64,000 nucleotides of DNA, from assembly GCF_001279525.1 (NCBI RefSeq), contig NZ_LGDY01000102.1, positions 110,785-174,784 on the forward strand, in the 5' to 3' direction. The position numbers and the translations under genes were made by a program. Position 1 is the first letter of the stretch; every line of letters starts with the position of its first letter. The notes below the pieces were generated by a model. That model was not told the origin of the DNA. It did not search any database and was given only the letters and a program-made list of their open reading frames with translations. Positions 49,187 to 59,043 of this stretch are shown one piece after another. This DNA comes from Nocardia sp. NRRL S-836 (GTDB lineage: Bacteria > Actinomycetota > Actinomycetes > Mycobacteriales > Pseudonocardiaceae).

Positions 49187-50671
49187 ATGGTCACAACACG
49201 AAGGTTCTGGACGCGCATCGCCGTGGTGGCGGGGCTGCTCCTGGCGGTGACCGCCCCGGCGAGGGCGGACAACCCGGTCGTGCAGCACATCTACACCGCG
49301 GATCCCGCACCGATGGTCCACAACGGACGGGTGTACCTCTACACCGGTCACGACGAGGACGGCTCGACCTGGTTCACCATGAAGGAGTGGCGGGTCTTCT
49401 CGTCGGCCGACATGGTGAACTGGACCGACCACGGCTCCCCCATGAGCCTCGCCACGTTCAGCTGGGCCAGCAAGGACGCGTGGGCCGGGCAGACCGTGGA
49501 GCGCAACGGCAAGTTCTACTGGTACGTGCCGGTCGTCAACCGCGCCACCGGGCGCATGGCCATCGGCGTCGGTGTCTCCGACAGCCCCACCGGCCCGTTC
49601 CGCGACGCCATCGGCCGCCCGCTGCTGGAGAACGGCGAGATCGACCCGTCGGTGATGATCGACAGCTCCGGGCAGGCGTACCTGTACTGGGGCAACCCCA
49701 ACCTCTGGTACGTGCGCCTCAACCCGGACATGATCTCGTTCTCCGGTGGTATCAACCAGATCCCGCTCACCACCGCGGGGTACGGCACCCGCACCGGAGA
49801 CGCGAAGCGGCCCACCCTCTACGAGGAAGCGCCCTGGGTCTACCAGCGCAACGGCCAGTACTACAACGTCTTCGCCGCGAAGTGCTGCTCGGAGTTCATC
49901 GCCTACTCCACCGCGCCGGGCCCCACCGGGCCGTGGACCTACCGCGGCACCGTGATGCCCACCCAGGGCAGCGCCTTCACCAACCACGCCGGTGTCGTCG
50001 ACTTCAAGGGCAGCTCGTACTTCTTCTACCACAACGGCGCGCTGCCCGGCGGCGGCGGTTTCACCCGTTCCGTGGCCGTGGAGAAGTTCAACTACAACTC
50101 CGACGGCACCATCCCCCAGCTCACCATGAGCACGGCCGGGCCTCCGCCCGCGGACACGCTGAACCCCTACACCCGGCAGGAGGGCGAGACGATCGCCTGG
50201 GGCAGCGGTGTCGAGACCGAGGTCTCCGGTGAGGGCGGTCTGAACCTGAGCCACACCAACAACGGCGACTACGTGAAGCTGAAGAACGTCGCGTTCGGCA
50301 ACGGTGCCACCACGTTCACGGCCCGCGTCGCGTCCACCGTCGCCGGCAGCTCCGTCGAGGTCCGCTCCGGCGGTCCGACCGGCACGCTCGCTGGCCGCTG
50401 CTCGGTGCCCAACACCGGCGGCTGGCAGACGTGGACCACCGTCACGTGCCCGGTGAGCGGGCTGACCGGCACCCGCGACCTGTACCTGAGGTTCAGCGGT
50501 GGCAGCGGTTACCTGCTCAACCTGAACTGGTGGCAGTTCACGGCCGGTACCGCGGCCGCCGCCTCGAACCAGACCACAGGAGATGCCATGTGCACGCCTG
50601 TCACCACGCCGGGCGGTCCGCGGGCCGCGCTCGACGGCGATCCGGCCGGCTCGAAGTGTGCCGCGTCATGA
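49187..50671 (+). CDS. secreted GH43 enzyme with C-terminal CBM6
   Basis: 494 residues. Signal peptide about 1-27 (ends APARAD). The GH43 propeller (about 30-320) has IYTADPAPMVHNGRVYLYTG (base Asp), DAWAGQTVERNGKFYWYVPV, IDPSVMIDSSGQAYLYWGN and PTLYEEAPWVYQRNGQYYNV (likely catalytic Glu). A CBM6 (about 330-455) has QEGETIAWGSGVETE and LYLRFSGGSGYLLNLNWWQF. A Cys-containing tail follows. Probable beta-xylosidase, exo-xylanase or arabinofuranosidase. ATG 49187 follows GGGAG at 49176-49180. The stop overlaps the next start (ATGA), coupling it to the CE1 esterase. Confidence 0.92.
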   Translation: MVTTRRFWTRIAVVAGLLLAVTAPARADNPVVQHIYTADPAPMVHNGRVYLYTGHDEDGSTWFTMKEWRVFSSADMVNWTDHGSPMSLATFSWASKDAWAGQTVERNGKFYWYVPVVNRATGRMAIGVGVSDSPTGPFRDAIGRPLLENGEIDPSVMIDSSGQAYLYWGNPNLWYVRLNPDMISFSGGINQIPLTTAGYGTRTGDAKRPTLYEEAPWVYQRNGQYYNVFAAKCCSEFIAYSTAPGPTGPWTYRGTVMPTQGSAFTNHAGVVDFKGSSYFFYHNGALPGGGGFTRSVAVEKFNYNSDGTIPQLTMSTAGPPPADTLNPYTRQEGETIAWGSGVETEVSGEGGLNLSHTNNGDYVKLKNVAFGNGATTFTARVASTVAGSSVEVRSGGPTGTLAGRCSVPNTGGWQTWTTVTCPVSGLTGTRDLYLRFSGGSGYLLNLNWWQFTAGTAAAASNQTTGDAMCTPVTTPGGPRAALDGDPAGSKCAAS

Positions 50672-52014
50672 CCGCCCGGCCGCACCCGACCAGGCCCTCG
50701 GTCATCGCGCTGTTCTCGGCGCTGCTGGTCCTGGCCGCCGCCGTCGCGCTCGCGCTGGTGCCGCAGCCGGCCCGTGCCGCGTCACTGGTCCGCGTCACCA
50801 ACTTCGGCACCAACCCGACCGGCCTGAACATGTACGTCTACGTGCCGGACCGGGTCGCGCCGAAGCCGGCGTTGCTGGTGATGGTGCACTACTGCACCGG
50901 GTCCGCGAGCGCGGTCCACAACGGCGGCGGGCGCGACTTCGTCACCGCGGCGGACCGCCTCGGGTACGTGATCGTCTACCCCGAGGCCACGCGCGAGGGC
51001 CACTGCTTCGACGTGTCCACCCAGAACGCGTTGCGGCGCAACGGGGGCAGCGACTCCACGGGCATCATGTCGATGGTGACGCACGCGCGGCAGGCCTACA
51101 ACGTGGACCCGGCGCGGATCGTCGTCGCCGGCATCTCCTCCGGCGCGATGATGACGAACGTGCTGGCGGCGCAGTACCCGGACGTGTTCAGCGCGGGCTC
51201 CGCGTTCTCCGGTGTGCCGGCCGGGTGCTTCGCCACCACGGACGGCTCGACGTGGAACAGCCAGTGCTCCGGCGGAAACCTGCTGAAGACCCCGCAGCAG
51301 TGGGGTGACCAGGCCAGGGCGATGTACCCCGGCTACACCGGCCGCTACCCGCGGATGCAGCTGTGGCACGGCACCAACGACACCACGCTGGCCTACCCGA
51401 ACTTCGGCGAGGAGCTCGACCAGTGGACGAACCTCCACGGGCTGAGCCGGACGCCGTCGTTCACCGACCAGCCGCGGTCGAACTGGACCCGCACCCGGTA
51501 CGGCGACACCGGCACCACGGCGACCGTCGAGGGCATCAGCGTCCAGGGCGTCGGTCACGACCTGCCGCAGTCGGGGATGATCGCGTACGCGATCTCGTTC
51601 CTCGGTCTGGACGCCCCGCCCACCACGACGACCACGACCACAACGACGACCACCACAACGACCACGACGACCACCACGACCACGCCGCCGCCCACCGGCG
51701 GGTGCAAGGTGGCCGCGACGGTCAACGCCTGGAACACCGGCCTGACCGAGACGATCACGATCAGCAACACGTCGACCGCGGCCGTGAGCGGCTGGCAGCT
51801 GCGCTTCACGTTGCCGGGCGGGCAGGCCATCACCGGCGGCTGGAGCGCGAGCTACTCCCCCGCCACCGGCGAGGTGACCGCGCGCAACGTCGACTACAAC
51901 GGCCAGATCCCGCCGAACGGTTCGGTGTCGATCGGCTTCCAGGCCACGCACACCGGTGACAGCGCGGCCGCGACCGGCTTCACGCTCAACGGCGCGCGCT
52001 GCACCGCGGCCTGA
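50668..52014 (+). CDS. secreted CE1 (PHB-depolymerase family) acetylxylan/feruloyl esterase with CBM2
   Basis: 448 residues. Signal peptide about 1-37. An alpha/beta-hydrolase of the PHB-depolymerase/CE1 group (about 40-305) shows [35 protein letters not shown], nucleophile Ser157 in [17 protein letters not shown] (Asp) and [10 protein letters not shown] (His). A poly-Thr linker of about 21, the longest here, leads to CBM2 (about 345-448, Cys to Cys). It likely de-esterifies xylan. ATGA overlap with the GH43 gene fixes the start. Confidence 0.92.
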   Translation: MTARPHPTRPSVIALFSALLVLAAAVALALVPQPARAASLVRVTNFGTNPTGLNMYVYVPDRVAPKPALLVMVHYCTGSASAVHNGGGRDFVTAADRLGYVIVYPEATREGHCFDVSTQNALRRNGGSDSTGIMSMVTHARQAYNVDPARIVVAGISSGAMMTNVLAAQYPDVFSAGSAFSGVPAGCFATTDGSTWNSQCSGGNLLKTPQQWGDQARAMYPGYTGRYPRMQLWHGTNDTTLAYPNFGEELDQWTNLHGLSRTPSFTDQPRSNWTRTRYGDTGTTATVEGISVQGVGHDLPQSGMIAYAISFLGLDAPPTTTTTTTTTTTTTTTTTTTTTPPPTGGCKVAATVNAWNTGLTETITISNTSTAAVSGWQLRFTLPGGQAITGGWSASYSPATGEVTARNVDYNGQIPPNGSVSIGFQATHTGDSAAATGFTLNGARCTAA

Positions 52015-52025
52015 CCTGCGGCGAC

Positions 52026-52067
52026 GTCCGCGGGTCCCACCAGGACACCCAGGTGGTACCCGCGGAC
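52026..52067 (+). terminator. 16-bp hairpin after the CE1 gene
   Basis: Arms GTCCGCGGGTCCCACC (52026-52041) and GGTGGTACCCGCGGAC (52052-52067) pair with one mismatch, 12 bases after the stop, followed by TTCC. Confidence 0.8.
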
Positions 52068-52198
52068 TTCCCGGCCGGCAATGGCGGCGGGGTCGCGCAG
52101 CGTGCGCTCGGCACGCGGCCCAGGTCCGAGCACCGGCTCCTCGTGGCAGACCACCGGGGGCACTTCAGCGACCCGCGCACACCCATTGGAGGACCGGC

Positions 52199-55042
52199 AT
52201 GGCCGACCTGAACCGGCGGCAGCTCATGAAGCTCGGCACGGGAGCCGTGCTGACGCAGGCAGGGTGGACGGCGACCGCCGGTGCCGCACCACCGCAGGCG
52301 CGGGCGGCCGACGACCTCTCGCTGTGGTACGACCGGCCGGCCGGGTCCGACTGGCTGCGCGCGCTGCCGGTGGGCAACGGCCGGCTGGGCGCGATGGTGT
52401 TCGGCAACACCGACACCGAACGCCTGCAGCTCAACGAGGACACGGTCTGGGCGGGCGGCCCGCACGACTACAGCAACCCGCGCGGAGCGGGCGCACTGGC
52501 CCAGATCCGGCAGCTCGTGTTCTCGAACCAGTGGTCGCAGGCGCAGACGCTGATCGACCAGACGATGCTGGGCAGCCCCGCCGGTCAGCTCGCCTACCAG
52601 CCGGTCGGCGACCTGCGGCTGGCGCTGCCCTCCGCGACCGCCACGAACTACCAGCGCTCGCTGGACCTCACGACCGCGACCACCGCCGTGACCTACACGG
52701 CGAACAACGTGCGCTACCGCCGTGAGGTGTTCGCGAGCGCGCCGGACCAGGTGGTCGTCGTGCGGCTGACCGCGGAGACGCCGGGCTCGATCACGTTCAC
52801 CGCGTCGTTCACCTCGCCGCAGCGCACGACGGCGTCCAGCCCGGACGCCACGACCATCGCGCTGGACGGCATCTCCGGCACGCAGCGCAACATCGCGGGC
52901 ACGGTGAGGTTCCTCGCGCTGGCCAGAGCCGTCGCGGAGGGCGGCACCGTCAGCAGCTCCGGCGGCTCGCTGCGGGTGAGCGGCGCCAACGCCGTCACCC
53001 TGCTGATCTCCATCGGCACCAGCTACGTCGACCACCGCACGGTCAACGGCGACTACCAGGGCCTCGCCCGCACCCGCCTCAGCGCCGCCCAGGGCGTCCC
53101 CTACGACACGTTGCGGTCGCGCCACGTCGCCGACTACCAGGCGCTGTTCGGACGCGTCACGCTCGACCTGGGGCGCACGGCGGCGGCCGACCAGCCGACC
53201 GACGTCCGGATCAGCCGGCACTCCGGCACCAGCGACCCGCAGTTCGCCACCCTGCTGTTCCAGTACGGCCGGTACCTGCTGATCTCCTCGTCGCGGCCCG
53301 GCACGCAACCGGCGAACCTGCAGGGCATCTGGAACGACCAGATGGCACCGTCGTGGGACTCGAAGTACACGCTCAACGCCAACCTGCCGATGAACTACTG
53401 GCCGGCCGACACCACGAACCTCGGCGAGTGCTACCAGCCGGTGTTCCGCATGATCAACGACCTCACGGTCACCGGCGCGCGCACCGCCCAGGTGCAGTAC
53501 AACGCCCGCGGCTGGGTCACCCACCACAACACCGACGCCTGGCGCGGTTCCTCGGTGGTCGACTTCGCCGCGGCCGGCATGTGGCAGACCGGCGGCGCGT
53601 GGCTGTCGACCATGATCTGGGACCACTACCGGTTCACCGGCGACGTGAACTTCCTGCGCACGTACTACCCGGCGCTCAAGGGGTGCGCGCAGTTCTTCCT
53701 CGACACCCTCGTCACCGAGCCGAGCCTGGGCTTCCTCGTCACGAACCCGTCGAACTCGCCGGAGCTCAACCACCACTCCGGTGTCAGCGTGTGCGCGGGA
53801 CCGACGATGGACATGCAGATCCTGCGCGACCTGTTCGACGGCTGCGCGAGCGCGTCGGAGGTGCTGGGCGTCGACGCCGACCTGCGCACGCAGGTGCGGG
53901 CGGCCCGGCAGCGCCTGGCGCCCACCAAGGTCGGCTCCCGCGGCAACGTCATGGAGTGGCTGTACGACTGGGTGGAGACCGAGCCGAACCACCGGCACGT
54001 CTCGCACCTCTACGGCCTGCACCCGAGCAACCAGATCACCAAGCGCGGCACGCCCCAGCTGCACGCCGCCGCCCGCAGGACGCTGGAGCTGCGCGGTGAC
54101 GCGGGCACCGGGTGGTCGCTCGCGTGGAAGATCAACTACTGGGCGCGGCTGGAGGAGGGTTCGCGGGCGCACGACCTGCTCCGCTCGCTGGTGACCACGG
54201 ACCGCCTGGCGCCCAACATGTTCGACCTGCACCCGCCGTTCCAGATCGACGGCAACTTCGGCGCCACCTCCGGCATCGCGGAGATGTTGCTGCACAGCCA
54301 CAACGGCGAGCTGCACGTGCTGCCCGCGCTGCCACCGGCGTGGTCCGCCGGCAGCGTCACGGGGCTGCGCGGGCGGGGCGGGTACACCGTCGGCGCGACC
54401 TGGGCCGCCGACGGCGCCGTGACCCTGACCGTCACGCCGGACCGCGACGGCACCGTCCGCGTGCGGAACCGGATCTTCGGCGGCACCTTCGAGCTGCGCG
54501 ACACCACGACCGGCACGGTGATCCAGCCGGCCCAGCCGGAGGCCGGTGTCGCCGAGTTCTCCGGGCTGGCCGGGCACACCTACCGCGCGAGCGGTCAGGG
54601 CTCCGGCTCGGCCGTGGTGCGGCCGGGCGTGTACTACCGGCTGGTCGCGCGGCACAGCGGGAAGTACGCCGACATCAGCGGCGTGTCCACGGCGGCGGGC
54701 GCGTTGCTGCAGCAGTGGTCCCAGACCACCGGTCTCAACCAGCAGTTCGACTTCCTCGACTCGGGCGGCGGCTACTACCGCGTGCGGGCCCGCCACAGCG
54801 GTCTCGTGCTGCAGGTCGCGAACTCGAACACCGGCGCCGACATCACCCAGCAGACCGACACCGGCGCGACCAGCCAGCAGTGGCGCGTGGTTGACCAGGG
54901 CGGTGGGGTGATCAGCCTGGTCAACCGGCAGAGCGGTCTCGCCATGGACGTCTGGAACGCGGCGACCACCGACGGCACCCGCGTGTCGCAGTGGACCCCG
55001 AACGGCGCCGAGAACCAGCGGTTCCAACTCCAACCAGTCTGA
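52199..55042 (+). CDS. Tat-exported GH95 alpha-L-fucosidase/galactosidase with ricin-type lectin
   Basis: 947 residues. Twin-arginine signal [14 protein letters not shown] at the N-terminus. GH95 (about 40-790) is canonical: [52 protein letters not shown], the Asn pair in [17 protein letters not shown] with likely acid Glu522, [12 protein letters not shown] and [14 protein letters not shown] with likely base Asp684. A ricin B/CBM13 trefoil (about 815-947) has LNQQFDF, SQQWRV and NQRFQL. It releases terminal 1,2-linked L-fucose or related sugars, for example from xyloglucan. ATG 52199 follows TTGGAGGA at 52186-52192. It is much closer to typical GH95 than the copy at 8166. Confidence 0.93.
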   Translation: MADLNRRQLMKLGTGAVLTQAGWTATAGAAPPQARAADDLSLWYDRPAGSDWLRALPVGNGRLGAMVFGNTDTERLQLNEDTVWAGGPHDYSNPRGAGALAQIRQLVFSNQWSQAQTLIDQTMLGSPAGQLAYQPVGDLRLALPSATATNYQRSLDLTTATTAVTYTANNVRYRREVFASAPDQVVVVRLTAETPGSITFTASFTSPQRTTASSPDATTIALDGISGTQRNIAGTVRFLALARAVAEGGTVSSSGGSLRVSGANAVTLLISIGTSYVDHRTVNGDYQGLARTRLSAAQGVPYDTLRSRHVADYQALFGRVTLDLGRTAAADQPTDVRISRHSGTSDPQFATLLFQYGRYLLISSSRPGTQPANLQGIWNDQMAPSWDSKYTLNANLPMNYWPADTTNLGECYQPVFRMINDLTVTGARTAQVQYNARGWVTHHNTDAWRGSSVVDFAAAGMWQTGGAWLSTMIWDHYRFTGDVNFLRTYYPALKGCAQFFLDTLVTEPSLGFLVTNPSNSPELNHHSGVSVCAGPTMDMQILRDLFDGCASASEVLGVDADLRTQVRAARQRLAPTKVGSRGNVMEWLYDWVETEPNHRHVSHLYGLHPSNQITKRGTPQLHAAARRTLELRGDAGTGWSLAWKINYWARLEEGSRAHDLLRSLVTTDRLAPNMFDLHPPFQIDGNFGATSGIAEMLLHSHNGELHVLPALPPAWSAGSVTGLRGRGGYTVGATWAADGAVTLTVTPDRDGTVRVRNRIFGGTFELRDTTTGTVIQPAQPEAGVAEFSGLAGHTYRASGQGSGSAVVRPGVYYRLVARHSGKYADISGVSTAAGALLQQWSQTTGLNQQFDFLDSGGGYYRVRARHSGLVLQVANSNTGADITQQTDTGATSQQWRVVDQGGGVISLVNRQSGLAMDVWNAATTDGTRVSQWTPNGAENQRFQLQPV

Positions 55043-55087
55043 CAACCGAAGGGACGACGATGTTCCAGCAACCCGAAGGGCGCTGTC

Positions 55088-56386
55088 ATGGCACGGCATA
55101 GGACTGTGCTGGCGATGGCCCTCGCGAGCGCCGTGGTCCTGCTGGGCGCGGCCGGCATCGCGCTCGGCGGCACGGTGAGCGGCGGTGTCGGCGCGGCGGC
55201 GGCCACGGCGGGGTGCGGCAAGGCACCGGCGCTGTCGAGCGGCCAGCACACCATCAGCAGCGGCGGTCAGAACCGCAGCTACATCCTGCGGCTGCCACCC
55301 GGTTACGACAGCAACCGGCAGTACCGGTTGTTCGTGGGCTTCCACTGGAGGGGAGGCACCGCGAACGACGTCGACTCCGGTGGCACCGACGGCTACAACT
55401 GGTCGTACTACGGCCTGCGCAAGCTGTCCGACGCCGCGAACAACGGCACGATCTTCGTGGCGCCGCAGGGCAACGGCAACGGCTGGGCCAACCCGGGCGG
55501 GCAGGACCTGAAGTTCGTCGACGACCTGGTCAACCTGCTCGGCTCGAGCCTGTGCATCGACACGACGCAGCGGTTCGCCGGCGGCTTCAGCTACGGCGGC
55601 GGCATGTCGTACGAGGTCGCCTGTGCGCGCGCCAACGTCTTCCGCGCCGTGGTGGTCTACTCGGGCGCCCAGCTCAGCGGCTGTGACGGCGGCACCCAGC
55701 CCATCGGGTACATGGGCGTCCACGGCGTCAGCGACAACGTGCTCGGCATCGGCCTGGGCCGCGGGCTGCGCGACACGTTCGTGCGCAACAACGGCTGCAC
55801 GCCGCAGAACGCGCCCGAACCGGCCGCCGGCAGCAGGAGGCACATCGTCACGAACTACAGCGGCTGCCGGGCCGGGTACCCGGTGGTGTGGGCGGCGTTC
55901 GACGGCGGGCACACGCCCGGCCCGATCGACTCCGGCGGTGACGGCTGGCGCACCTGGACCTCCGGCGAGGTCTGGAAGTTCCTCACCCAGTTCGCCGGCG
56001 GCGGTGACCCCACCAGCACCACGACCACGACCACGACGTCCCCCGTCACCACGACGCCGCTGCCCGTGGGCGACTGCAAGGTCGGCGCGGAGGTCAACGC
56101 CTGGAACAACGGGCTGACGGCGAGCATCACCATCACGAACACCGGCACGGCGCCGATCAGCGGCTGGTTGCTGGGCTTCACGCTGGGCAGCGGGCAGAGC
56201 ATCACCGGCGGCTGGAACGCCACCTACGACTCGACCACCGGGCGGGTGGGCGCGACCAACGTCTCCTACAACGGCGACATCGCGCCGGGCACGTCGACCA
56301 GCATCGGCTTCCAGGCCACGCACACCGGCAACACCGCCGCGCCGTCCCAGTTCACCCTCAACGGGAAGACGTGCACGTCCGCATGA
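55088..56386 (+). CDS. secreted CE1-type feruloyl/acetylxylan esterase with CBM2
   Basis: 432 residues. Signal peptide about 1-39. The esterase domain (about 42-305) opens GCGKAPALSSGQHTI and has YDSNRQYRLFVGFHWRGG, IFVAPQGNGNGWANPGGQD, nucleophile Ser168 in GFSYG, MGVHGVSDNV (Asp) and FDGGHTPGPID (His). A shorter mixed Thr/Ser/Pro linker (TSTTTTTTTSPVTTTP) leads to CBM2 (about 330-432). It is paralogous to the next gene, which carries a ricin module in place of CBM2. It lies 45 bases after GH95 and overlaps the next start (ATGA). Confidence 0.9.
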   Translation: MARHRTVLAMALASAVVLLGAAGIALGGTVSGGVGAAAATAGCGKAPALSSGQHTISSGGQNRSYILRLPPGYDSNRQYRLFVGFHWRGGTANDVDSGGTDGYNWSYYGLRKLSDAANNGTIFVAPQGNGNGWANPGGQDLKFVDDLVNLLGSSLCIDTTQRFAGGFSYGGGMSYEVACARANVFRAVVVYSGAQLSGCDGGTQPIGYMGVHGVSDNVLGIGLGRGLRDTFVRNNGCTPQNAPEPAAGSRRHIVTNYSGCRAGYPVVWAAFDGGHTPGPIDSGGDGWRTWTSGEVWKFLTQFAGGGDPTSTTTTTTTSPVTTTPLPVGDCKVGAEVNAWNNGLTASITITNTGTAPISGWLLGFTLGSGQSITGGWNATYDSTTGRVGATNVSYNGDIAPGTSTSIGFQATHTGNTAAPSQFTLNGKTCTSA

Positions 56387-57705
56387 CCCCCACTACAGAG
56401 AGCGCGACCAACCTGATGCGCACCAAGCACATCCTCCGCCGGGCGTCGTGGCTGCTCGCGGCCGCCGCACTGGCGCTGTCGGGCAGCAGCGTCGCCCAGG
56501 CGCAGGTGCCCTCCGAGCCGACCGCGCTCGCGGGCACCGCCGGCTGCGGCAAGGCCCCCACGCTGCGCAGCGGCAACCAGACGATCCAGAGCAGCGGCAA
56601 GACCCGCTCGTACATCCTGAGCATCCCGGACAACTACGACAACACCCGCCAGTACAAGCTCGTCTTCGGCCTGCACTGGCTGGGCGGCACCGCGCAGCAG
56701 GTGGCGGGCGGTGGCAGCGACGGCGACGTCTACGCCTACTACGGCCTGCGCAGGCTGGCGAACAACTCGACGATCTTCGTCGCGCCGCAGGGCCTCAACA
56801 ACGGCTGGGGCAACTCCGGTGGCGAGGACGTCCGGTTCGTCGACGACATGATGAGCCGGATCGAGAACGACCTCTGCGTCGACACCACGCAGCGGTTCTC
56901 GCTCGGCTTCAGCTACGGCGGCGCGATGAGCATCTCCCTCGCGTGCTCACGCCCGACCGTGTTCCGCGCCATCGCCGCCATCTCCTCCCCCGGCGAGATC
57001 AGCGGCTGCGCCGGTGGCACCGCGCCCGTCGCGTACATGGGCATCCACGGCATCAACGACAACATCGGCTCGGGCCGCAGCCAGCGCGACCGGTGGGTCA
57101 GGAACAACGGCTGCACCCCGCAGAACGCACCGGAACCCGGTCCCAACAGCCGCACGCACATCACGACGAAGTACGCGAACTGCCGGGCCGGCTACCCGGT
57201 GGTGTGGGCGCCGTTCGACGGCGGCCACCAGCAGGGGCCCGTGGACGGGTGCGCGGGGTGCGAGAGCGGTGCCCGCAGCTGGGTGAAGAACGAGGTGTGG
57301 GCGTTCTTCACCGGTGAGGCGCCGCCGGCGCCGACCACGTTCCGGCTGCGCGGTGAGGCCGCCGGCCGCTGTCTCGACGTCAACGGCGCGAGCACGGCCA
57401 ACGGCGCGCAGCTGATCACGTGGGACTGCCACACCAACGCCAACCAGCAGTTCACCCAGGACGGGCAGACGTTGCGGGTGACCGGCAAGTGCCTGGACGC
57501 GCCCACCAACGCCGGTTCCGGCACGCGGGTGCAGATCTGGGACTGCAACGGTGGCGCGAACCAGGCGTGGCAGCTGACCGCCGGTGGCACGGTGACCAGT
57601 GTCCAAACCGGACTCTGCCTGACCTCCGCCGGGACGGCCAACGGTGCGGCCGTGACGGTGGCGACCTGTCAGGGTGGCGCGAACCAGCGCTGGGCCAAGG
57701 CCTGA
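56383..57705 (+). CDS. secreted CE1-type feruloyl/acetylxylan esterase with ricin-type lectin
   Basis: 440 residues. ATG 56383 overlaps the preceding stop; a second in-frame ATG at 56416 would also keep the signal peptide (core about WLLAAAALALSG). The esterase domain (about 52-310) has GCGKAPTLRSGNQTI, LVFGLHWLGGTAQQV, nucleophile Ser177 in GFSYG, MGIHGINDN (Asp) and FDGGHQQGPVD (His). Ricin B/CBM13 (about 318-440) has NQQFTQ, NQAWQL and NQRWAK repeats. The catalytic part is a clear tandem duplicate of the gene before, with a different sugar-binding module. It ends the plus-strand run. Confidence 0.9.
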   Translation: MTPTTESATNLMRTKHILRRASWLLAAAALALSGSSVAQAQVPSEPTALAGTAGCGKAPTLRSGNQTIQSSGKTRSYILSIPDNYDNTRQYKLVFGLHWLGGTAQQVAGGGSDGDVYAYYGLRRLANNSTIFVAPQGLNNGWGNSGGEDVRFVDDMMSRIENDLCVDTTQRFSLGFSYGGAMSISLACSRPTVFRAIAAISSPGEISGCAGGTAPVAYMGIHGINDNIGSGRSQRDRWVRNNGCTPQNAPEPGPNSRTHITTKYANCRAGYPVVWAPFDGGHQQGPVDGCAGCESGARSWVKNEVWAFFTGEAPPAPTTFRLRGEAAGRCLDVNGASTANGAQLITWDCHTNANQQFTQDGQTLRVTGKCLDAPTNAGSGTRVQIWDCNGGANQAWQLTAGGTVTSVQTGLCLTSAGTANGAAVTVATCQGGANQRWAKA

Positions 57706-57710
57706 GGGAA

Positions 57711-57747
57711 GGAGTGCGCGACTCTCACTCCGAGCGTCGCGCACTCC
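57711..57747 (+). terminator. 12-bp perfect hairpin ending the esterase run
   Basis: Arms GGAGTGCGCGAC (57711-57722) and GTCGCGCACTCC (57736-57747), 5 bases after the stop. The LacI gene on the other strand ends at 57864, so it may serve both directions. Confidence 0.8.
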
Positions 57748-57863
57748 TCCAGGACGGTGTTCTGGGACGACGTCCACGCGTGCGGGCCGCATTCCGCACG
57801 CGGGCCGTCGTCCGTCGACCGCCCGGTCCTGGGCACCTCCGCGGCAGCGGAACCGGTCAGCCC

Positions 57864-58889
57864 CTACGAGCTCACCCTGCGGTGTGCCGCCGGGTCCGGG
57901 GTGCTCGCCCGCCGCGACAGCCGCGGTGGCAGCAGCATCAGCGGCGGTGGCTGCTTGCCGTCGAGCTTGGCCGCCAGCAGGTCGACCGCGTGCCTGCCGA
58001 GCTCTTCCGCCGGCAGCCGCACCGACGTGAGCGGCGGCGACATCTGCTCGGCGAGCTCGTCGGGGCAGATCGCGACCACGGCCACGTCGCCGGGCACCTG
58101 GCGCCCGGCCGCGCGCAGGCAGGCGGTGATCCAGCCCAGTGCCGCCTCGTTGTGCACGACCAGCGCCGTCATCGACGGGTGCGCGCGGACCAGTGCCTTG
58201 GTGGCCCTGAGCACCGAGTCGTGGTCGTCCTCAACGGACAACGCCGTCGCCGCGACGCCTCTGCGCATCGCGGCCGCGCTGAAGCCGTTCATCGTGCGGT
58301 GCGCGGATCCGGTGCTGCGCCGGTACACCGCGCTCGGCGCGCCCAGGAAGCCGATGGAGCGGTGCCCCAGGTCGGCGAGGTGGTCGACGCACTTCGCGCC
58401 GGCCGCCTCGAAGTCGAGGTCGACGCAGGTGAGCCCGCGTGCGGTGGCCGGATGTCCGATGAGGACGGACGGCTTGGACAGCTGCCGCAGCAACGGCACG
58501 CGGTCGTCGTCCATCTCCACGTCCATCACCAGGAAGCCGTCCACCTGGGCGCTGTTCGCGGCCCTGCGCAGGCCCGAGGCGCCGTCGTCGGCGGTCATCA
58601 GCAGCAGGTCCATGTCGTACCTGCGCGCCGTGGTGACCGCGGCGGTGACGAACCGCATCATGCCCGGCAGGTGCATGCCCGCCCGCAGCGGCAGCACGAG
58701 CCCGATCACGTTCGTGCGGCTCGAAGACAGGCCCCGGTCGGTCACGTGCGGCTGGTAGCCCAGCGCCCTGATGCTCTCCCTGACCCTCGACTTCGTGCCC
58801 GCGGAGATCGACCGCTTGCCCGTCAGCACGTAGGAAACGGTGCTCGGGGCGACCCCAGCGTGCCGCGCGACGTCCGCGATGGTGACCAC
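57864..58889 (-). CDS. LacI-family transcriptional regulator
   Basis: 341 residues. HTH and hinge: VTIADVARHAGVAPSTVSYV, then KRSISAGTKSRVRESIRALGYQPHVTDRGL. The ligand domain contains NVIGLVLPLRAGMHLPGMM, VDGFLVMDVEMDDDRVPLL, HLADLGHRSIGFLGAPSAVY and LTSVRLPAEELGRHAVDLLA. The start ATG 58889 begins at the HTH. A TGTTCGCGTTAACA site lies 78 bases upstream of the start and matches the operators of the chvE operon, the CE3 operon and the GH6/GH10 region. That makes this protein the best candidate for their common repressor, probably a xylose- or arabinose-oligosaccharide sensor (inference). Confidence 0.92.
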   Translation of the reverse strand: MVTIADVARHAGVAPSTVSYVLTGKRSISAGTKSRVRESIRALGYQPHVTDRGLSSSRTNVIGLVLPLRAGMHLPGMMRFVTAAVTTARRYDMDLLLMTADDGASGLRRAANSAQVDGFLVMDVEMDDDRVPLLRQLSKPSVLIGHPATARGLTCVDLDFEAAGAKCVDHLADLGHRSIGFLGAPSAVYRRSTGSAHRTMNGFSAAAMRRGVAATALSVEDDHDSVLRATKALVRAHPSMTALVVHNEAALGWITACLRAAGRQVPGDVAVVAICPDELAEQMSPPLTSVRLPAEELGRHAVDLLAAKLDGKQPPPLMLLPPRLSRRASTPDPAAHRRVSS

Positions 58890-58966
58890 ACCGCCCCCTC
58901 TCCCGCACTCACTCTGTGCAGCGTTCCGACACCATAGAGATACGGATCAGCTCGTTACAAGAGTGA

Positions 58967-58980
58967 TGTTCGCGTTAACA
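58967..58980. promoter_or_regulatory. TGTKAGCGNTAACA-type operator upstream of lacI (57864-58889)
   Basis: TGTTCGCGTTAACA, 78 bases upstream of the LacI start. The gap 58890-59043 holds no other gene, so the site can only serve this promoter. Suggests autoregulation. Confidence 0.65.
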
Positions 58981-59043
58981 TTGGTCATTTCGAGTGGTCC
59001 AGACGAATTCCGCACTGTATGGAAACTTGCCGGTTGGGCACGT

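Noticed and set aside
51986..56323. A 1445-codon open frame on the minus strand
   Set aside because: It runs antisense through the CE1-GH95-CE1 genes, has low-complexity Arg/Ala/Val translation and no domain. Long antisense frames are expected in DNA this rich in G and C.
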